From an uncultured Fusicatenibacter sp. (GTDB lineage Bacteria > Bacillota > Clostridia > Lachnospirales > Lachnospiraceae), in the NCBI GenBank assembly GCA_902493585.1, contig CABUPZ010000079.1, positions 1 through 11,116 on the forward strand: DNA of 11,116 bases, in the 5' to 3' direction. The position numbers were made by a program, and so were the translations under genes. The notes below the pieces were generated by a model. The model worked only from the letters and a program-made list of their open reading frames with translations. It ran no database searches and had not been told where the DNA came from. Of this stretch, positions 7,830 through 11,116 are shown one piece after another. Position 1 is the stretch's first letter; the number at the start of each line of letters is the position of its first letter.

Positions 7830-8567
7830 TTATTCCTCCTGTACTTCGTCTGTCTGAGCTTCCTCCGGCTGCGCCGCCTGTTCTTCTATTGCCTCGTCGG
7901 ACTGCGGAGCCGTCACCTCTCCGTCCTGACCTGCATTCTGATTGACGTATTTCTCCCATGCATCTGCCGCCTGCTCCGGGACGCTGGCGCCTTCCCCGGT
8001 ATTCAACGCCTGGATTGCGTAGAAATTCACCGGAATATCCAGCTGCTTTTCCTCCAGCTGTCCTTCCACCACATTTGCAAAAGTTACACTTTCAAACAAT
8101 GGTACCGTTGTCTTTTCCGGAGCAAGGATCTCATTGTAGCTGTAAGTATATACCATGCTGTTATCTACCCTTTTCTGATACATCAGCGTCCACCGGTTCG
8201 AAAGCTGATTCATCACAAACAATTCCGTTTCCTTTGCTGCTCCTCCGTTCTGGCGTTTTCCCTGTTCATCCACCGTGATGACCTTTGCAATGGGAATGGA
8301 CACATCCATATAGACATAGGCGTCATTTTTCCCGGTATTGGTGATCTGCGGATCTTTTGCAATCTCTTCCGTCGGCACGATATCCTCCGTTTTTCCTCCG
8401 GGATCCGGCGTATAATTCGGTTCTTTCCCCTCGATTTCCACTCTTCCAATGGTAAACTGATTGGAAATCTCATCCTTGTCCGTAAGATAAGCCACGGTAC
8501 TTCCCGCCGCCAATAATCCGCAGAGCGCTCCCGCTCCGATCAACGCTGCTTTTCTGTTTTTTTTCAT
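7830..8567 (-). CDS. SipW-dependent TasA/camelysin-like protein, first and probably major subunit
   Basis: The product is 245 residues from the ATG at 8567, supported by GGGAG 8 nt upstream and by the signal peptide that follows. The frame stays open upstream to 8651 only because of the 39-bp tandem duplication, so the longer form is unlikely. The N-terminus is basic (KKNRK), followed by a helix (7-25), GSTVAYLTD (22-30, cleavage after Ala26) and SNQFTIGRVEIE, a textbook SipW/TasA-type mature start. The body contains TNTGKNDAYVYMDVSI, as in TasA-like strands, and FYAIQAL...AW near the end. The last 35 residues (211-245) are Glu/Gln/Ala-rich, strongly acidic and probably disordered. No sorting motif is present. 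As the first gene after sipW, with the strongest ribosome site, it is the best candidate for the main filament protein. TasA-like proteins polymerise by donor-strand exchange (family knowledge). Confidence 0.83.
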   Translation of the reverse strand: MKKNRKAALIGAGALCGLLAAGSTVAYLTDKDEISNQFTIGRVEIEGKEPNYTPDPGGKTEDIVPTEEIAKDPQITNTGKNDAYVYMDVSIPIAKVITVDEQGKRQNGGAAKETELFVMNQLSNRWTLMYQKRVDNSMVYTYSYNEILAPEKTTVPLFESVTFANVVEGQLEEKQLDIPVNFYAIQALNTGEGASVPEQAADAWEKYVNQNAGQDGEVTAPQSDEAIEEQAAQPEEAQTDEVQEE

Positions 8568-8611
8568 ATCATTTTCTCCCTTCGTGATTCTGACGAACCT
8601 TTTTTGTACAT
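8564..8611 (-). CDS. Possible 15-residue leader ORF before the first fibre gene
   Basis: An ATG at 8611-8609 is preceded by AGGAAGGGA and opens a 15-codon frame, MYKKGSSESRREKMI. Its TGA overlaps the ATG of the downstream fibre gene as ATGA. It lies in the second unit of a 39-bp tandem duplication, and its ribosome site is the duplicated copy of the fibre gene's own. Translation would carry ribosomes to the fibre start codon. The peptide resembles nothing I know, and it may be only a by-product of the duplication. Confidence 0.3.
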   Translation of the reverse strand: MYKKGSSESRREKMI

Positions 8612-8646
8612 TTTTTCCCTTCCTATTTCTGACGGGCCTTTTTTGT
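8570..8646 (-). repeat. 39-bp imperfect tandem duplication spanning the sipW end and fibre-gene ribosome site
   Basis: Two units with a 39-bp period start at 8646 and 8607 on the minus strand. Over 38 aligned positions 32 match. Both units contain ACAAAAAAGG, CGTCAGAA and GAAGGGA followed by AAAATG. The first unit encodes the last SipW residues (TKKARQK, stop TAG) and a duplicated ribosome site. The second is non-coding for SipW and supplies the SD of the fibre gene. The period is a multiple of three, so the downstream frame stays open through both units. Confidence 0.85.
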
Positions 8647-9132
8647 CTCATTCTGTTTGGACGGAAACAGAAAGATAAGGATCAGAACCGTTGTGCCTCC
8701 GCACAAAAGAAAAATTCTGTATTGCTGTACCCAGACCGCCCCGTATCCCAGATAAGGGATACAGAAAACAACCGTTCCGACCATCTGTTCCGGCTGCATC
8801 AGGTCATAATCCGCTTCCTGATTGGCATCTCCTTTCGTCTGATACCCATGTTCCTTCCTCCCTGTGACGCGATGTGTAACTGCTCTTCCGTTTTTCTGAA
8901 ACGTGACGATTTCTCCGACCTTCACATCCGTTTTCTCCGTATCTGTCACAACCAGGCTTCCCACCGGGAGCTTCGGTTCCATAGAACCGGACAGAACGAC
9001 ATAAAACCGAAATCTGAAAAAACCGCATACCAGAAGAATGGACAACAGGAGTACCGAAAACAGAGAAAAGAGAACCCTGCGTCTGCTTTTTTCTTGCTTC
9101 CGTCTTTTGCCTTTTTTGATTTTCTTCTTCAT
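8623..9132 (-). CDS. sipW: Signal peptidase I, SipW (ER) type
   Basis: The product is 169 residues. A very basic start (KKKIKKGKRRK...RRR) precedes a membrane helix (about 20-38). SGSMEP carries the nucleophile Ser50. The second catalytic residue is His87 in AVTHRV, where ordinary bacterial type I enzymes have Lys, and KGDAN holds Asp102. This Ser-His-Asp set is the SipW/archaeal/ER type. A second helix near the C-terminus (about 138-157) gives two membrane anchors, with the active site outside the cell. In Bacillus SipW cleaves TasA and TapA precursors; here three downstream genes carry SipW-type signals, so it is almost certainly dedicated to them. The ATG at 9132 is the only sensible start, because an in-frame TAG lies just upstream. 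The ribosome site is weak (TTAGAAA), so translation may be low or controlled. Confidence 0.93.
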   Translation of the reverse strand: MKKKIKKGKRRKQEKSRRRVLFSLFSVLLLSILLVCGFFRFRFYVVLSGSMEPKLPVGSLVVTDTEKTDVKVGEIVTFQKNGRAVTHRVTGRKEHGYQTKGDANQEADYDLMQPEQMVGTVVFCIPYLGYGAVWVQQYRIFLLCGGTTVLILIFLFPSKQNETKKARQK

Positions 9133-9200
9133 TTTCTAATTTTGAGGATTTTAACTGGCGCAGTGAAAACTGCTGATCAATTGAACGAATCACTCACAAC

Positions 9201-9250
9201 GCCCGGAGCATGTGGGAACATCCATTTCTGTATGTTTCAAACATGCCCGG
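9201..9250 (-). other. Long bulged hairpin between terminator and sipW
   Basis: On the minus strand CCGGGCATGT (9250-9241) pairs with ACATGC-T-CCGG, ten base pairs with one bulged nucleotide. Inside, AACAT and ATGTT add five more pairs around a loop of about ten nucleotides. No T-tract follows, so it is not a terminator. It would sit about 70 nt before the sipW start in any transcript entering from upstream. Confidence 0.5.
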
Positions 9251-9256
9251 AAGCGT

Positions 9257-9279
9257 AAAAACCTGAAAGAATTTCAGGT
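9257..9279 (-). terminator. Rho-independent terminator
   Basis: On the minus strand ACCTGAAA (9279-9272) pairs perfectly with TTTCAGGT (9268-9261) around a 3-nt loop. The T of the arm and four more T residues make a five-T run (9261-9257). The stem is short and AU-rich, so efficiency may be moderate. It lies 190 nt after the amidohydrolase stop and about 125 nt before sipW. It either ends the cobU-cobC-amidohydrolase transcript or acts as an attenuator in the sipW leader. Confidence 0.65.
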
Positions 9280-9381
9280 GAATTTCTATTTTTTTCTGAT
9301 ACTCTGGTAAACAGCCGGGAAACTCCGGCAAAGAATGCCTGTTGGCATATAGAATGTAAAATGTAATTTAAGCCTATCACA

Positions 9382-9400
9382 CTTGCTTCCGAAAAGCAAG
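9382..9400 (-). other. Perfect 7-bp hairpin with UUCGG loop
   Basis: CTTGCTT (9400-9394) and AAGCAAG (9388-9382) are exact complements around TTCGG, read on the minus strand. Neither strand has a following T-tract, so termination is unlikely. It may be the first stem of the leader structure upstream of the terminator, or an mRNA 3' stabiliser after the amidohydrolase. Confidence 0.45.
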
Positions 9401-9468
9401 CAAAACATTGAAACAAACTGCTCACAGCAAAACCTGCAGACAAAACACCTGGAAACAGTTAAGTCAGG

Positions 9469-10380
9469 TTAAGCGAAACGACACCGGATCTCCGTCTCCC
9501 CTTCCAGCAGCGCCTGCCGTACTTCCGGCGTATCTCCCAGCGTTTCCAGAAACATCTGATATTCCTGCCGGATTCCCTGACCGTGAAGGACGCAGTAAGC
9601 CCCTGCGTCACTGCCGGCAGCCATCAGAACGCCCAGCGCCCGGGCTTCCCGGATGTTGTCCGTCTGCGTTTTATAAAGCTGCTCCAGGACGTGGTCGCTG
9701 TACCTTCCATTTCCAATCAGATTTTTTACGGTAACCGTTGTCGGCACCCAGACAGCATGGTGTTCCGCCATGCACTGAAGGCTTTCCTCATCCTGAAAAT
9801 TTCCATGCTCCACCGAATCCACGCCGGCCTCCACGGCATCGATCACCGCCTGTGCACCGTTGGTGTGAGCCATCACGGAATACCCTGCATCGTGAGCCAT
9901 GGCGACCATCCAGAAGACCTCTTCCCTGGGCAGCGGCTCTCCGGTCACGCTTCCGTCTGAGGAAAAGTCCATGATCCCTGTAGTCATGATCTTGACGAAA
10001 TTTCCTCCATTTCTTCCAAGTTCCCGCAGCAGTTCCCGGTATTCTTCCCGGCTGCTGTATCCGCGGCCGACAATTTTTCCATAATGCCCCTCCCGGTGGA
10101 TCGCAAACCCCGGCGTCCGGAAGGTGATCCCGTATTCCGGCGCCAGTTCTCTTGCCAGCAGTCCGGCACCGTAGGGATCGCCTCCGTCTCGCACAAAGCT
10201 CACCTGTTCTCTCTGATATGCTTCCAGATGCTCCCGGATCAATCTCTCATCCGGCCCGTTCCTGTGGGCCGCAGCCGCCTCTTTATAATTTTTCCCATCC
10301 ATAAAAATATGTGCATGACACTCTGATGACATTGCTCTTTCTTCCTTCTCTTTCTCCGCCTTTTTCAACAGAACATCCAT
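9469..10380 (-). CDS. Amidohydrolase-superfamily metal-dependent hydrolase
   Basis: The product is 303 residues from the ATG at 10380, which directly follows the cobC stop (TGAATG), implying coupled translation. An internal ATG at 10332 has a better SD (AAGGA) and would start MSSECHAHIF; the true start could be either. Metal ligands of the TIM-barrel superfamily are visible in order: HxH (His22, His24), Lys130 in NFVKIMTTG (the carboxylated bridging Lys position), His172 in AHTNG, His192 in VEHGNF and Asp258 in AGSDAG. This resembles the imidazolonepropionase/prolidase-like branch. The usual N-terminal and C-terminal beta-sandwich halves are missing, so it is shorter than the common ~400 residues. 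The substrate cannot be read from sequence. Its place behind cobU and cobC is suggestive, but I know no cobalamin role for this family. Confidence 0.85.
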   Translation of the reverse strand: MDVLLKKAEKEKEERAMSSECHAHIFMDGKNYKEAAAAHRNGPDERLIREHLEAYQREQVSFVRDGGDPYGAGLLARELAPEYGITFRTPGFAIHREGHYGKIVGRGYSSREEYRELLRELGRNGGNFVKIMTTGIMDFSSDGSVTGEPLPREEVFWMVAMAHDAGYSVMAHTNGAQAVIDAVEAGVDSVEHGNFQDEESLQCMAEHHAVWVPTTVTVKNLIGNGRYSDHVLEQLYKTQTDNIREARALGVLMAAGSDAGAYCVLHGQGIRQEYQMFLETLGDTPEVRQALLEGETEIRCRFA

Positions 10381-10986
10381 TCAGGCGCGTTCCACATCAA
10401 TCTCCGATTCCATGAACGCTTCCCTGCGGCCCAGTTTCCAGTTCCGCTCAGAAATGCAGATATGGTATCCGCAACCGTTGGGCACCTGCCATCCGAAGTA
10501 ATCTCTTGCGGGAATGCCATAAGTGCTCATGATGCTCATGATCGTGCCTCCGTGCACCACGCAGGCAACGTTTTTATAATGCCTGCGGATGCAGGTATCC
10601 ACCATATTGTCAAACCCTTTCACGCATCTTTTTTGAAACTGGTCCGGGCTCTCCCCATTGGGGAACGCCAGGGTCGCCATAGAATCCACCCATTTCTGAT
10701 ATTCCGGATTGGACTGCAGTTCCTGATAATTTTTGTTCTCAAAATCCCCGAAATTACATTCCCGGAACTCCGGGATCTGCACCCTCCGCGCGTAAGGATA
10801 AAGCAGTTCGGCGGACTGGATGCAGCGGGTCATGGGGCTGACAAACACCAGATCCACCGTATCCATCACCCGGTCGGACATCTGCCGGATGCCCTCTTCA
10901 CAGAGGGGCTCGTCCGTCACACCAATATATCTTCCAAACGTATTTCCGTAGGTTTTCCCATGTCGGATCAATGCTATCTTTATCAC
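10381..10986 (-). CDS. cobC: Histidine phosphatase, probable alpha-ribazole phosphatase
   Basis: The product is 201 residues. I chose the GTG at 10986 because GGTGAT lies 6 nt before it, the protein then starts directly with the first beta strand (VIKIALIRHG), and the GTG overlaps the cobU stop as GTGA. An ATG at 11082 would run inside cobU. Family residues are Arg8-His9-Gly10 (phospho-acceptor His9), Arg54 in SPMTRC, Glu76 in FRECNFGDFE, and His145 in VVHGGT. The family also includes phosphoglycerate mutases. The GVTDEPL segment, the NFGDFE motif and the PNGES segment, together with the coupled cobU, favour CobC. CobC removes the phosphate from alpha-ribazole 5'-phosphate or adenosylcobalamin phosphate in nucleotide-loop assembly. 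General assignment is firm; the substrate is inferred from context. Confidence 0.82.
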   Translation of the reverse strand: MIKIALIRHGKTYGNTFGRYIGVTDEPLCEEGIRQMSDRVMDTVDLVFVSPMTRCIQSAELLYPYARRVQIPEFRECNFGDFENKNYQELQSNPEYQKWVDSMATLAFPNGESPDQFQKRCVKGFDNMVDTCIRRHYKNVACVVHGGTIMSIMSTYGIPARDYFGWQVPNGCGYHICISERNWKLGRREAFMESEIDVERA

Positions 10987-11116
10987 TTTTTTATCACCAT
11001 CCCGATTCCGCAGACTACGCGGTGTACTTCCTCTGCCTTCCCTGCAAGCTCCGTGCAGATCCTGCCTGTTTTTTCTCTCCACAGACGGTCAAAGGCATCC
11101 ACAGGGACCACTCCGT
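10983..11116 (-). CDS. cobU: Adenosylcobinamide kinase/guanylyltransferase, C-terminal end (cut by the right edge)
   Basis: Only the last 43 codons are present, entering at 11114 and ending with TGA at 10985-10983. The residues GVVPVDAFDRLWREKTGRIC and, near the end, VHRVVCGIG match the usual C-terminus of CobU, where a (G)IVP motif is followed by an R-x-x-x-G-R helix and a final VVxGI strand. CobU phosphorylates adenosylcobinamide and then transfers GMP, the step before joining the lower ligand. The 4-nt GTGA overlap with the phosphatase gene shows one coupled unit. The catalytic P-loop is outside the window. Confidence 0.8.
   Translation of the reverse strand, partial: GVVPVDAFDRLWREKTGRICTELAGKAEEVHRVVCGIGMVIKK

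Larger units (their letters stand above)
9133..9468 (-). promoter_or_regulatory. Structured 336-bp region upstream of the fibre operon
   Basis: No gene is supported here. Reading toward sipW, several elements occur in order. CTTGCTT/AAGCAAG is a 7-bp hairpin with a UUCGG loop (9382-9400). ATGCC-AACA-GGCAT follows (9335-9348), then GCCGG/CCGGC (9314-9329). An intrinsic terminator lies at 9257-9279, a long bulged hairpin at 9201-9250, and GCAGT-TTTC-ACTGC near 9161-9174. The three hairpins before a terminator would suit a cis-regulatory RNA, but I could not match them to a known riboswitch core, and c-di-GMP class I landmarks are absent. I found no convincing -35/-10 pair, so the operon promoter is unassigned. 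A 68-codon TTG-start frame here looks spurious. Confidence 0.45.

Noticed and set aside
8568..8651. N-terminal extension of the first fibre protein to an ATG at 8651
   Set aside because: It would overlap sipW and place 28 basic residues before a complete signal peptide. The open frame is a product of the 39-bp duplication.
9148..9176. SigA promoter with TAAAAT as -10 just before sipW
   Set aside because: The element at the -35 position (TCAGCA) matches only three of six positions and the resulting leader would be about 10 nt, so I do not call it.
9300..9400. c-di-GMP class I riboswitch upstream of the fibre operon
   Set aside because: The conserved pieces (GCACAGGGCAAACC-like, GACGCAAAGCC-like and the tetraloop receptor) are not present on the minus strand. 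Only generic hairpins are seen.
9237..9443. 68-codon minus-strand frame with a TTG start in the sipW upstream region
   Set aside because: It has a poor start, no family resemblance, and runs through the hairpins and the intrinsic terminator.

Overview
All recognisable genes lie on the minus strand, so transcription runs from the right edge to the left. Purine-rich Shine-Dalgarno (SD) sequences, a SipW/TasA-like secretion system with a class B sortase, ATP-dependent PEP carboxykinase and overall composition point to a Gram-positive Clostridia member, most likely a gut Lachnospiraceae. That placement is inference; there is no rRNA or other marker gene in the window.

Right edge (about 9469-11116): the end of a cobalamin gene (cobU C-terminus), a histidine phosphatase that looks like alpha-ribazole phosphatase (cobC) starting inside the cobU stop codon (GTGA overlap), and an amidohydrolase starting directly after the cobC stop (TGAATG). 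This is a tightly coupled transcription unit.

A 336-bp gap (9133-9468) holds several hairpins and one intrinsic terminator but no gene I can support. It either ends the cobU unit or acts as a structured leader for the next operon.

Centre (2610-9132): a six-gene surface-fibre operon. It encodes a SipW-type signal peptidase (Ser/His/Asp), two small TasA/camelysin-like secreted proteins, a larger two-part TasA-like protein ending in an APKTG sorting signal with a membrane anchor, an 880-residue Cna-B/SpaA-type adhesin, and a class B sortase. The working model is as follows: SipW matures the three SipW-type precursors, these build an extracellular fibre, the sortase attaches the APKTG protein to peptidoglycan, and the Cna-B protein is the adhesive partner. 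Translational coupling runs through the operon (ATGA, a 17-bp overlap, and an SD inside a stop codon). A 39-bp tandem duplication between sipW and the first fibre gene creates a second ribosome-binding site and a possible 15-codon leader ORF.

Left (1-2464): a membrane-anchored MutS-like ATPase with a possible own promoter overlapped by an inverted repeat, then a clear SigA-type promoter and the first 180 codons of pckA running off the left edge.
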